A DNA stretch of 46,368 nt, from IMG/VR virus record IMGVR_UViG_3300008110_000348, positions 1 to 46,368 of that record; one strand, written 5' to 3'. The position numbers and the translations under genes were made by a program. Origin of the DNA: a virus. The notes beneath the pieces were generated by a model. It ran no database searches and had not been told where the DNA came from. It worked only from the letters and a program-made list of their open reading frames with translations. Each line of letters opens with the position of its first letter. The first letter of the stretch is position 1. Below, piece after piece: positions 1 through 7,822 of this stretch.

Positions 1-1
1 A

Positions 2-958
2 GACAATGCAGTCTCAACAGCAGTAAATGCATTAGATACAGATGATATTGAAGAAGGTGCATCTAACCTTTACTTTACAAATCAACGTGCTCTTGATGCA
101 ACCTCAGCTGCATATGATGCAGCAGGTGCCGCTTCTACAGCAGAAGCAAATGCTAATACTTATACAGATAACGCAATTAATGGACTAGATACAGATGACA
201 TTGAAGAAGGTACAACTAATAAGTACTACTCAGATACTCTTGCCCGTCAAGCAATAAGTGCTGGAACTGGTATTAGTTATAATACTTTATCTGGTGAGAT
301 TTCCGTAGACAATACAATTGCAACTCAATCTTATGTAGATACAGCAATTGATAATCTTGTAGACGGAGCCCCAGGACTTCTAGATACACTTAATGAAATC
401 GCAGCAGCAATTAATGATGATGCAAACTACTTTACAACAGTAGCAAACTCAATTGCAGCTAAGCAAGATACTTTAACTGCTGGCGCTAATATTGATATTA
501 CCTCAAATACAATATCTGTAACTGGACTAGATACAGATGATGTAGCAGAAGGTACAAATCTATACTTCACAGATGCTCGTGCAAGAAGCGCAGTAGACGG
601 AACTGATCGTTCCTTTACTTCTGTTGAAATTAATGAGGTTTCAAAAGAAGTTGCAGCGACAACTGGAAATATTGCAACAGCAGCAGCTACAACAGCATAT
701 GCTTGGGCAAAAGCAGATTATCGCAGTGCCAAGTTTATGGTTAAAATTAAAAATGGATCACACACAGAAGTTTCTGAACTACTAGTTACTTTAGACACAT
801 CTGATAGTGTTTATCTAACAGAATACGGAATGTCATCAACAAGCGGAACATCTCTAGGAACTATTACAGCAGATGTAAGCGGATCAGATGTGCGTATCCG
901 TGTAACACCAGCAAATAATAACTCAGAGGTTATTGTAGCTGGAACATTGTTAATATAA
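2..958 (+). CDS. Fibre-like virion protein, 5' end missing
   Basis: The frame is open from base 2 of the window to a TAA at 956-958, so the N-terminus lies upstream. About 318 residues are visible. They carry three copies of a short module, LDTDDxxEG followed by NLYFTNQRA, NKYYSDTLAR or NLYFTDARAR, starting near bases 35, 184 and 528. I know this module from fibre and appendage proteins of marine and freshwater phages. The composition is rich in Ala, Thr, Asn and Asp and low in aromatics, as expected for a trimeric fibre shaft. The last 80 residues, from about base 737, look like a compact beta-rich end domain. The two genes downstream are also fibre-like, so this is probably part of the host-recognition apparatus. 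A neck or baseplate appendage is an alternative. Confidence 0.7.
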   Translation, partial: DNAVSTAVNALDTDDIEEGASNLYFTNQRALDATSAAYDAAGAASTAEANANTYTDNAINGLDTDDIEEGTTNKYYSDTLARQAISAGTGISYNTLSGEISVDNTIATQSYVDTAIDNLVDGAPGLLDTLNEIAAAINDDANYFTTVANSIAAKQDTLTAGANIDITSNTISVTGLDTDDVAEGTNLYFTDARARSAVDGTDRSFTSVEINEVSKEVAATTGNIATAAATTAYAWAKADYRSAKFMVKIKNGSHTEVSELLVTLDTSDSVYLTEYGMSSTSGTSLGTITADVSGSDVRIRVTPANNNSEVIVAGTLLI

Positions 959-973
959 TTAAATAATAGGCTA

Positions 974-994
974 GGGGAGAGCCTGAATCTCCCC
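974..994. other. GC-rich stem-loop between fibre genes
   Basis: Seven perfect base pairs (GGGGAGA at 974-980 with TCTCCCC at 988-994) enclose a 7-base loop. An A-run follows, not a T-run, so it does not look like a normal + strand terminator. It could be an mRNA 3'-end stabiliser for the gene that ends at 958. Function unproven. Confidence 0.4.
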
Positions 995-1023
995 ACAAAA
1001 AAAATTAGGGGATAGTGAACTTA

Positions 1024-1371
1024 ATGGCAACAACAGATAAAGATTTTAAAGTTAAAAATGGATTAAATGTCGCAGGAACTGCCACATTTGACTCCAATGT
1101 CGTATTGGGAACAACCCCCCTTAGATTTGATACAACAACAAATAAACTACAAATCCAGTTAAATGGAGAGTGGAAGCCTATTGCATTTACAGAAGACCTA
1201 GATAATCAAATTGGATTTACAGATATAGGTTTAGCTATAGATTACAATGGTTTACCAATATATACAGTTCAGGCAAATGGAGTAAACACCACAGCAACAA
1301 AATTTGCTGATGGAGGAAGTCCAACAACCTCAACTTATGGTATAAGTTTTGACTCAGGTTCTTTAGTTTAA
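1024..1371 (+). CDS. Small fibre-associated virion protein
   Basis: A 115-residue protein starting MATTDKDFKVKNGLNVAGT. This opening is typical of short phage structural proteins encoded beside tail fibres, where it may act as an attachment peptide or adaptor. The rest is Gly/Thr/Asn-rich and beta-prone, with a segment (residues about 30-50, LQIQLNGEWKPI) resembling the 'N-x-W-x-P/V' strands of fibre-tip domains. A GTG at 1015 is also in frame, but AGGGG at 1007-1011 sits only three bases from it and 12 from the ATG, so neither start is ideal. I prefer ATG because the protein then begins at the conserved opening. It lies between two fibre genes and has its own downstream promoter boundary at about 1381. 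No enzymatic motif is visible. Confidence 0.6.
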   Translation: MATTDKDFKVKNGLNVAGTATFDSNVVLGTTPLRFDTTTNKLQIQLNGEWKPIAFTEDLDNQIGFTDIGLAIDYNGLPIYTVQANGVNTTATKFADGGSPTTSTYGISFDSGSLV

Positions 1372-1380
1372 ATAAAATAA

Positions 1381-1389
1381 TGCTATACT
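1381..1389 (+). promoter_or_regulatory. Extended -10 promoter before fibre gene
   Basis: TGCTATACT (TG at 1381-1382, -10 box 1384-1389) lies in the short gap before the large fibre gene. No good -35 box is visible, but the TGn extension can substitute. AAGGGG at 1398-1403 then gives a ribosome site for the ATG at 1411. Confidence 0.5.
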
Positions 1390-1410
1390 TAGCAAATAAG
1401 GGGTAATAAA

Positions 1411-3693
1411 ATGTCAACAGTAAGAATTCAGTTACGCAGAGGCACAGCAACCGAATGGACAAATGCTGATACTGCTTTAAACTCATCAGGCGGTCTTGTA
1501 TTAGCTGCTGGTGAAATGGGTGTAGAGACAAACACCAGAAAAATTAAAATTGGCGATGGTTCCACACGATGGAGCTCATTAGCATATGTAGCAGCAGACT
1601 CACCTGCAATTAGTGAGATTGCACAAGATGCAATTAATGATGCCCTTTCAATGGGTTCAGGTTTAACAAAATCTTACAACGATAATACAGATACAATTTC
1701 TATTGCAATTGATGATTCTGTTGTAGCACTTAAGTCTTATGTAGACTCTGAAGTGGGCGGATTACAAAATACAGTAACATCAGATTATGTATTAATATCA
1801 GATGTAGGAAATGCAGGAGGACCTGCAAAGTTAGATGTAGATGGAAATCTATTAGTTCCTAAATCAAGCATTATTTTAGAAGGATCATCAGCAAATGATT
1901 ATGAGACAACTCTAACAGTAACAGATCCTACAGCAGATAGAACAATTACATTGCCAGATGCTTCAGGAACTGTAGCAGTTTTAACAGGTAGCGGAGATTT
2001 AGTTATACCTGGAAATCTAACTGTAAACGGAGATACAACATCATTTAATACAGCAGAAATGCTTGTAGAAGATAATGAATTTGTATTAAATTCAAATGTT
2101 TCAACAGGAACTCCTACAGTAAGTGCTCAGATTTCTGTAAGACGTGGATCATTAGACCCAGCATTTATTCAGTGGAATGAAACAACCGATAAATGGGTAG
2201 CAAATTATGGTGAAGCTAATGCAAAAGAAATAGCAACACTAGACGATGTTGAATTTATGGGAGACACATCAGAAGCATATGCGGATACTCAAATAGGATA
2301 TCACAATGGAATAAGTGTAAATGTTCATGGAATAGCAGACACTTCTTTATTAGTAATACAAAATGATTTATCAACAGCAATTTCTGATCATAATTTAGAT
2401 ACAACAAGCGTTCATGGAATAGCAGATACATCTGTTTTGGTTACTACATCTGACCTTTCATCAACCCTATCTTCAGCTGAAAGTTATGCAGAAACTCAAG
2501 TAACAAATCATAATTTAGATACTACAGATGTTCATGGAATATCAAATACAGCAGATTTAGCAACAAAAGGTTACGCAGATCAAGCGGTATCAGATCATAG
2601 TGGAGACACAACAAATATTCATGGTATTTCAGACACATCTGCTTTAGCAACAAAAACATATGCAGATAATGCAGTATCACAAGAAGCAATTACAACTGCA
2701 TCTAATTTAGCTACAGCAGTATCAAATCATAATAATGCTACAACTTCAGTTCATGGCATTGCGGATACATCTTTGTTAGCAACTACATCTTATGTAGATA
2801 ACGCAGACTCAGATTTACAAGACTCAATAGATCTAAAAGCACCAATTGCAAATCCAACATTTACTGGAACAGTTTCTGGCATTACAGCAACCATGGTAGG
2901 ACTTGGAAACGTAGACAATACTTCTGATTTAGATAAACCAGTTTCTACCGCTACACAAACAGCATTAGATCTTAAGGCAAACCTTAATTCTCCAACATTC
3001 ACAGGTACAGCAACAACAAACCATCTTGTTGTAGATGGTGACTTTACTGTAAATGGTACTAATTTTGCAGCAAGTGCAACATCTATTACAATTGAAGATA
3101 ATATGGTTCAACTTGCACATCAAAATGCAGCAAATACAGTTGATCTTGGTCTTGTTGTAGCATACAACGACGGCTCAGCAAAGCATTCTGGTATTGTTCG
3201 AGATGTTTCCGAAAATAAATGGAAGCTGTTTAAAGGTGTAGCAACAGAACCTTCAACAACAGTTGATTTTACAGAAGGATCTTTAGATGATCTTAAAGTT
3301 GCAGCATTCGAAGCAACAACTGTAACACCTTCAAGCGGTGTAGTGTTCTCAGATGGAACACAAACAAAAGAGGGTGTTCCTTCAAGAACCCCGATTATTT
3401 CAAAGACCGCTGATTACACACTTTCAGCATTATCTGAAAGAGATTCATTAATTGAAGTTGATTCTTCTTCAGCAGTAACAATTACAATTCCAACAAATTC
3501 AGCAGTAGCCTTCCCAGTCGGAACTACTCTTGATATTCTTGGAATAAATACAGGATTAATTACAATAGCAGGAGATACTGGAGTGACAGTAAATGCTACA
3601 CCAGGATTAAAATTACGTACACAATGGTCATCATGTACTCTATTTAAGCGTGGAGAAAACGCTTGGGTAGCTTACGGAGATCTAAAGGCATAG
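1411..3693 (+). CDS. Tail fibre with Mtd-like N-terminal domain
   Basis: A 760-residue fibre protein. Residues 1-62 carry the IQLRRGTATEWTNADT ... LAAGEMGVE ... KIGDGSTRWSSLAY pattern of the N-terminal domain shared by major tropism determinant (Mtd-like) and many tail fibre proteins, which anchors the fibre to the particle. The middle holds beta-rich segments (ITLPDASGTVAVL, LTVNGDTTSFNT) and then five copies of a (V/I)HGI-containing repeat. The end (about residues 665-760) resembles a fibre tip domain with a late 'GENAWVAYGDL' strand. No chaperone or protease domain is seen. It follows an extended -10 promoter and an AAGGGG ribosome site, and the Hint-domain gene is 11 bases downstream. It is most likely a receptor-binding fibre; the ligand cannot be read from sequence. 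Confidence 0.8.
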   Translation: MSTVRIQLRRGTATEWTNADTALNSSGGLVLAAGEMGVETNTRKIKIGDGSTRWSSLAYVAADSPAISEIAQDAINDALSMGSGLTKSYNDNTDTISIAIDDSVVALKSYVDSEVGGLQNTVTSDYVLISDVGNAGGPAKLDVDGNLLVPKSSIILEGSSANDYETTLTVTDPTADRTITLPDASGTVAVLTGSGDLVIPGNLTVNGDTTSFNTAEMLVEDNEFVLNSNVSTGTPTVSAQISVRRGSLDPAFIQWNETTDKWVANYGEANAKEIATLDDVEFMGDTSEAYADTQIGYHNGISVNVHGIADTSLLVIQNDLSTAISDHNLDTTSVHGIADTSVLVTTSDLSSTLSSAESYAETQVTNHNLDTTDVHGISNTADLATKGYADQAVSDHSGDTTNIHGISDTSALATKTYADNAVSQEAITTASNLATAVSNHNNATTSVHGIADTSLLATTSYVDNADSDLQDSIDLKAPIANPTFTGTVSGITATMVGLGNVDNTSDLDKPVSTATQTALDLKANLNSPTFTGTATTNHLVVDGDFTVNGTNFAASATSITIEDNMVQLAHQNAANTVDLGLVVAYNDGSAKHSGIVRDVSENKWKLFKGVATEPSTTVDFTEGSLDDLKVAAFEATTVTPSSGVVFSDGTQTKEGVPSRTPIISKTADYTLSALSERDSLIEVDSSSAVTITIPTNSAVAFPVGTTLDILGINTGLITIAGDTGVTVNATPGLKLRTQWSSCTLFKRGENAWVAYGDLKA
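2299..2805 (+). repeat. Five (V/I)HGI repeats within the fibre gene
   Basis: Five degenerate copies of a unit built on TTxVHGIADTSxLAT (VHGI at about 2323, 2410, 2527, 2617 and 2749) alternate with YADxAVSDH-type linkers. The copies differ in DNA sequence, so the expansion is not recent. They probably form repeated turns of a trimeric shaft. Confidence 0.7.
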
Positions 3694-3704
3694 GAGATAA
3701 ATAA

Positions 3705-5021
3705 ATGAGTAAAAGAGCTGGAAGAAAATCTCAACAGTCTAATGACTTTTTAGAGCCATATAAACCAATAATTACATCAGTTACAGATGTAGGTACAAAT
3801 AGACCATTTAATGATGGGTCTGCAAGCATAGCATTTGAATTGCCAGCAGGATCTCCAGATGCGACATCTTTCACAGCAACATCTAGTCCTACTGGATTAA
3901 CAATAACTGGATCTTCATCTCCATTGGTTATGACTGGATTAGCATCAAATACTAATTATACATTTACAGTATATGCAACAAATTCTTATGGAAATTCACA
4001 AACATCAGATGCATCCTCATCTACATTAATTACAACAGTACCATCAGCACCAGTATCTCCTTCCGTTTCTTCAACAGTTGCCGACAGGGACGATGTTTCT
4101 TGGTCAGAACCATCTAGTGGTGGTAAATCTATTACATCATATACAGTAGTGTCTTCAGATGGACCATCTTATCAAAATATAGCAGCAACGTCATATCAAG
4201 TTTCAGAATCTGGTGGAACTACACAAAGTTATACAATTTATGCAGTTAATGCTAATGGAACATCAGCAGGAGCATCTACAAATTCAGTAACTACATTCTT
4301 TTCTCCACCATCATTCTTTGCACCTCCAGGGTTCTTTAGCCCTCCAGGATTCTTCAGTCCTCCAGGATTCTTCAGTCCTCCAGGATTCTTCAGTCCTCCA
4401 GGATTCTTCAGTCCTCCAGGATTCTTTAGTCCTCCAGGGTTCTTTGCACCACCAAGATTTTTTGCACCTCCAGGGTTCTTTGCACCACCAAGATTTTTTG
4501 GACCTCCGTATTTTGGAGGAGGAGCCACCTGCTTACACGAAGATACACCAGTAACAGTTGTTGGTGAAAATGACTCAATTGAATATAAACCTGCAAAAGA
4601 TGTTCAAGAAGGAGATTGGATATGGGCAGTGGATATAGAAGAACTAGATCCAAATGAACCAGCATATTCATCATTATTCTGGATAAGCCCTACAGCAACC
4701 TTTAATGGTTTAGTTAAAACAGAGGTTATTAATAAATATACTTCTTTAGCTGAAGAAACAATAACCATTAATAATGATCCAAGTTCTAGATTTACAAAAG
4801 AACATCCAATGTTTATAACAAGAAATGGAGAAAATACATTCGTTTTAGCAAATAATTTGCAAATCGGTGATATTTTATCTAAGCATGATAATCAAGGCAA
4901 CATATACTCAGAAACAATAAATTCTATAGAAACTATTGTAGAAGAGTGTGCAGTGCTTACATTTAATGCTGAGCCATATGATTTAATTTATGCAAATGGC
5001 ATATTAACTCATAATAAATAA
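3705..5021 (+). CDS. FN3 x2 / PPGFF-repeat protein with C-terminal Hint domain
   Basis: A 438-residue modular protein. Residues about 18-108 and 112-198 look like two fibronectin type III-like beta domains. Residues about 200-271 are eleven [SA]PPxFF hexapeptides plus a partial unit, then GPPYFGGG. Residues 276-438 are a hedgehog/intein (Hint) fold: start Cys276 (CLHEDTPV), block-B-like T364-K-E-H367 (TxxH), and a C-terminal YDLIYANGILTHNK in which His436-Asn437 are followed only by Lys438. In Hint domains the first Cys makes an N-S acyl shift that activates the upstream peptide bond; His-Asn cleaves the C-terminal side. With no C-extein this cannot be a splicing intein. It may cut itself or transfer the FN3-PPGFF part to a nucleophile, as Hedgehog proteins do. 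The ribosome site is GGAGAT. It lies between a fibre gene and six dioxygenase genes. Confidence 0.8.
   Translation: MSKRAGRKSQQSNDFLEPYKPIITSVTDVGTNRPFNDGSASIAFELPAGSPDATSFTATSSPTGLTITGSSSPLVMTGLASNTNYTFTVYATNSYGNSQTSDASSSTLITTVPSAPVSPSVSSTVADRDDVSWSEPSSGGKSITSYTVVSSDGPSYQNIAATSYQVSESGGTTQSYTIYAVNANGTSAGASTNSVTTFFSPPSFFAPPGFFSPPGFFSPPGFFSPPGFFSPPGFFSPPGFFSPPGFFAPPRFFAPPGFFAPPRFFGPPYFGGGATCLHEDTPVTVVGENDSIEYKPAKDVQEGDWIWAVDIEELDPNEPAYSSLFWISPTATFNGLVKTEVINKYTSLAEETITINNDPSSRFTKEHPMFITRNGENTFVLANNLQIGDILSKHDNQGNIYSETINSIETIVEECAVLTFNAEPYDLIYANGILTHNK
4302..4517 (+). repeat. 18-bp tandem repeat encoding [SA]PPxFF
   Basis: Twelve consecutive 18-base units (the last partial) encode SPPSFF, APPGFF, six SPPGFF, APPRFF, APPGFF, APPRFF and GPPYF. 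The central SPPGFF units are nearly identical at DNA level, which suggests recent slippage or recombination and possible length variation between relatives. There are no spacers, so it is not a CRISPR array. Confidence 0.9.
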
Positions 5022-5023
5022 TA

Positions 5024-5052
5024 TAGACATATAAATAAAGTTTTGCTATAAT
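5024..5052 (+). promoter_or_regulatory. Promoter of the dioxygenase cluster
   Basis: TAGACA at 5024-5029, a 17-base spacer and TATAAT at 5047-5052, with the extended -10 TGC at 5044-5046. It is one of the best sigma70-like promoters in the window and stands just before the first dioxygenase gene. The same -35/-10 pair occurs before the gene at 38294. Confidence 0.7.
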
Positions 5053-5085
5053 TATTTTTTAAATACTAGCAGAAAGATATTTATT

Positions 5086-5703
5086 TTGGAAAAATTAGAA
5101 GTAGGATATGGCATATGGCTATACCGCAACGTATTTCCAGACAATCTTAATTTAATTACAAGAATAGAAAATGCTATTGATAATAGTAATGGAATTTATT
5201 CTTGGAAAGAAGCAATGGTTGGATGGAAACAAAAAATTCCAGAGTATAGAAATTGTTTAGATTTTAAAGTTTCTAAACCAAATAGTACATCAATAACTAA
5301 GAATAAAAGTTCAGTAGAAGTACAATCAATTTGGCAAGACTCCTACAATGCACAAAAAGAATGTCTAGATGATTATTGTAAAATGTATAGAATAAAATTA
5401 GATTATTGGGAATCTTTTAACTTTGTTAAGTATGAAGAGGGCCATCATTTTGAGGAGCACTCAGATCATGGAGATGCCTATGTTTGTACTGTATCTGGAG
5501 TAGGATATCTAAATGATGATTATGAAGGTGGAGAATTATTTTTTCCAAAAATTAATATATTTATTAAACCACAAAAGGGAGATCTATACTTATTTCCATC
5601 TTCATTTATTTATTCTCATAAATCAATGCCAATAAAGTCAGGAACTAAATACTCAATAGTTACAATGTTTGATTATAACGATAAGCACCATAAAGGACAA
5701 TAA
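5086..5703 (+). CDS. 2OG-Fe(II) dioxygenase, prolyl hydroxylase-like (copy 1)
   Basis: A 205-residue oxygenase of the prolyl 4-hydroxylase-like 2-oxoglutarate/Fe(II) superfamily. The double-stranded beta-helix core runs from about residue 108 to 197. Iron ligands are His125-x-Asp127 (HSDH) and His178 (YSHKSMP); Lys188 in GTKYSIV is placed to bind the 2OG carboxylate, Lys being the usual anchor in collagen-type prolyl hydroxylases. The YLNDDYEGGEL motif (residues 141-151) is shared by the sister genes. Family members couple 2OG decarboxylation to hydroxylation of a protein or small molecule. The start is a TTG with a weak AGAAAG ribosome site; it makes the N-terminus align with the next protein (YRNVFP). 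It is first in an eight-gene cluster right after the PPGFF-Hint gene. The substrate is not known. Confidence 0.85.
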   Translation: MEKLEVGYGIWLYRNVFPDNLNLITRIENAIDNSNGIYSWKEAMVGWKQKIPEYRNCLDFKVSKPNSTSITKNKSSVEVQSIWQDSYNAQKECLDDYCKMYRIKLDYWESFNFVKYEEGHHFEEHSDHGDAYVCTVSGVGYLNDDYEGGELFFPKINIFIKPQKGDLYLFPSSFIYSHKSMPIKSGTKYSIVTMFDYNDKHHKGQ

Positions 5704-6398
5704 TGTTAAATAATGCTGAATACCTAGCCCCAGGAATTATAGTTTATAGAAATGTATTCCCAGAATCAATGAATTTAATTCAAAGATTAGAATCAGAACT
5801 TTCAAAAGAAAATAATCCTTATAAATGGAAAACTGCAAAAACTGGGTATAATTTAGAAGATAAAAGATATAGAGATTGTGCTGATTTTAAAATTAAAAGT
5901 AACCCACAAGGTTATTTAATGTTAGGCGGAGAAAGCGTTACGCCAGAAAATAAAAAAGAAACAGAAATAGCTTTAGAAAAAGTTTGGCAAGACTCTTATA
6001 GCGCACAAATAGAACCAGTAGAAGATTATAGAAAAATATTTGGACTTGCACCATTAAATTATTGGGAATCTTTTAATTTTGTTAAGTATGGAGAGGACCA
6101 GCATTTTCAAGTACATTCAGATCACGGATATTCTTATATTTGTGTTTTATCTTCTGTTGGATATATTAATGACGATTACGAGGGTGGAGAATTATTTTTT
6201 GATAAGTTAAATTTAAAAATTAAACCAAAAGCTGGGGATCTTTACTTATTTCCTTCATCTTATATTTACTCACACGCAGCTATGCCAGTTACAAAAGGGG
6301 TTAAATACTCTATAGTTACAATGCTAGATTATTTAGAGGCACCACACACCCCAGAGTACAGAGAAATAGAAAAAAGATATACAGAAAATTATTTATAA
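5703..6398 (+). CDS. 2OG-Fe(II) dioxygenase, prolyl hydroxylase-like (copy 2)
   Basis: A 231-residue paralogue of the preceding gene; its ATG overlaps the previous stop (TAATG). The two align along their length: YRNVFPES against YRNVFPDN, WQDSYSAQ against WQDSYNAQ, and YWESFNFVKY in both. Iron ligands are His138-x-Asp140 and His191; Lys201 (GVKYSIV) is the 2OG anchor. It has a slightly longer insert around residues 65-95 and a C-terminal extension of about 20 charged residues. The clear tandem duplication suggests the pair diverged to handle related substrates or sites. A complete active site argues that the enzyme is functional. Confidence 0.85.
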   Translation: MLNNAEYLAPGIIVYRNVFPESMNLIQRLESELSKENNPYKWKTAKTGYNLEDKRYRDCADFKIKSNPQGYLMLGGESVTPENKKETEIALEKVWQDSYSAQIEPVEDYRKIFGLAPLNYWESFNFVKYGEDQHFQVHSDHGYSYICVLSSVGYINDDYEGGELFFDKLNLKIKPKAGDLYLFPSSYIYSHAAMPVTKGVKYSIVTMLDYLEAPHTPEYREIEKRYTENYL

Positions 6399-7099
6399 TG
6401 TATAAGATTAAGGCTTATAAAAATATTAATTCTGCAGATATAAAACAAATTAATATTAAAAGAGACTGGATGGACAATACTGTAGATGGACACGCATACA
6501 GATGTTTTCCAGTAACATTAGCAAATGGATTAGGATGGGGTTTATCTTTTCCTAAAGATATATCTTTTATTTGGGACGGAATTTCAGACACCTCTGGAAA
6601 TCATGTAAAAATATTAGAAGGAGAAGAGTATTGTTATACAGAAAGAGCAAATGCTACAATTAGTTTCAAAACAGGTATAATATTTGAAACAGATAAAGAC
6701 GTAAGCTTACTACAAATGCCTGTCCCAAATATGTTTATAGATGGAGCACAAGCATTTACAACAATAATGAGTACATCTTTTTTTAAAGGAGAATTTCCCT
6801 GTGCTCTAAGAATAACTAAACCGTTTACAAAAATTACAATTAAAGCTAATCAGCCGTTTATATCAATAGTACCAATATCTTTAACTAATTTACAAAATTC
6901 AATAATAGAAATTGATGATCCTAAGAATATGAAAAATAACATATCTTTAGATGAAAAAGAACACTTAGATGTTGTTAAAGAAAAAACAAAAAATGGAATA
7001 TGGACCAATTTCTATAGAGATGCTGTTAATTATAAAGGACAAAAAATAGGAGAGCATGAAGTTAAAGCAATTAGACTTTATGTTAACAATAATGAATAA
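6398..7099 (+). CDS. DUF6065-like protein
   Basis: A 233-residue protein that I recognise as DUF6065-like from RDWMDNTVDGHAYRCFPVTL, LGWGLSFPKDISFIWDG and the following beta-rich half. The family has no established function. No metal or nucleotide motif stands out. Its C-terminal half (SLLQMPVPNMFIDGAQAF ... MSTSFFKGEFP ... ITIKANQPFISIVPI) can be lined up with that of the next gene, so the two probably share a fold. It starts at an ATG overlapping the previous stop, so it is translationally coupled to the dioxygenases. Membership in the cluster suggests a role in the same modification process, for instance substrate binding; that is inference. Confidence 0.6.
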   Translation: MYKIKAYKNINSADIKQINIKRDWMDNTVDGHAYRCFPVTLANGLGWGLSFPKDISFIWDGISDTSGNHVKILEGEEYCYTERANATISFKTGIIFETDKDVSLLQMPVPNMFIDGAQAFTTIMSTSFFKGEFPCALRITKPFTKITIKANQPFISIVPISLTNLQNSIIEIDDPKNMKNNISLDEKEHLDVVKEKTKNGIWTNFYRDAVNYKGQKIGEHEVKAIRLYVNNNE

Positions 7100-7811
7100 A
7101 ATAATATTTCATTCATCTAGACCTTATAATAAAAATACTGAAGAATATTTACCCGTGCCTTCAAAAACAGAAATTCCAAACTGGTTTTCTAAAGCTAGTA
7201 AATATTGGAAAAACATGGATGGTTCATATATTGTAGATCATCTTGGTGAAAGAGGACTCGGTTTTAAATCATGCCCAGCACTTTTAGATTCATTTTCTAT
7301 TGGTTATCTTTTAAAAACTCCATGTGATTTAGCATTTTATGAAAAAGATGGAGATATACATGTAGAAACCCCCAAAGGATTTGAAGAGTTTTGTGCAAGA
7401 AGAGAAGAGATGCCAGAGTTTGTAGTTCCACATGGATATAGAAAAACACATTTTCATTGGTGGCCAAATTGGTCAATGGAGACCCCAGAAGGATATAGCT
7501 TATTAGTTATAAATCCATTAAATAGATTTGATTTACCATTTTTAACAACTAATGGTATTATAGATAGTGATATGTACACAATTTCAGGACTTATTCCATT
7601 TTTCTTAAAAGATAATTTTGTAGGATTAATTCCTAAAGGAACTCCATATGCACAAGTAATTCCTTTTAAAAGAGAAGACTGGAAAATGGAACCTATTTTT
7701 CATGAAAAAAGAACTATGATAAAAAAACATGTTTTTACTGCAAGAAAATTTAGAGTAAAAGGCGGAGGAATATACAAAAAAGATATTTGGAAACCAAAGA
7801 AATATGAATAA
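7092..7811 (+). CDS. Conserved phage protein, DUF6065-related core
   Basis: About 239 residues from ATG 7092, which overlaps the previous stop; an ATG at 7056 would extend it by 12 residues but overlap its neighbour further. The motifs PEGYSLLVINPLNRFDLPF, MYTISGLIPFFLKDNFVGL and IPKGTPYAQVIPFKREDW are typical of a hypothetical protein family in tailed phages, cyanophages included. They align loosely with the DUF6065-like gene before it (SLL..PxNxF; T..I.S/GxxPFF; P..xVIPF). The N-terminus carries IPNWF. No catalytic signature is seen. It lies between dioxygenase copies 2 and 3 in one unbroken transcript. Function unknown. Confidence 0.65.
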   Translation: MNKIIFHSSRPYNKNTEEYLPVPSKTEIPNWFSKASKYWKNMDGSYIVDHLGERGLGFKSCPALLDSFSIGYLLKTPCDLAFYEKDGDIHVETPKGFEEFCARREEMPEFVVPHGYRKTHFHWWPNWSMETPEGYSLLVINPLNRFDLPFLTTNGIIDSDMYTISGLIPFFLKDNFVGLIPKGTPYAQVIPFKREDWKMEPIFHEKRTMIKKHVFTARKFRVKGGGIYKKDIWKPKKYE

Positions 7812-7822
7812 AGGAGACTGTT

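Noticed and set aside
974-994. Rho-independent terminator on the + strand
   Set aside because: The hairpin is good but is followed by A residues, not a T-run; kept only as a stem-loop of unknown role.
4302-4517. CRISPR-like repeat array
   Set aside because: The 18-bp units are contiguous, without spacers, and lie in an open frame that continues into a Hint domain.
4238-4528. Minus-strand ORF with GGLKNPGG repeats
   Set aside because: It is the reverse reading of the PPGFF hexapeptide repeat; no ribosome site and no partner genes on the minus strand.
4318-4554. Plus-strand ORF with SVLQD repeats
   Set aside because: A frame shadow of the same 18-bp tandem repeat inside the Hint-protein gene.
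3705-5021. Splicing intein in a structural gene
   Set aside because: Only one residue (Lys) follows the terminal His-Asn, so there is no C-extein to join.
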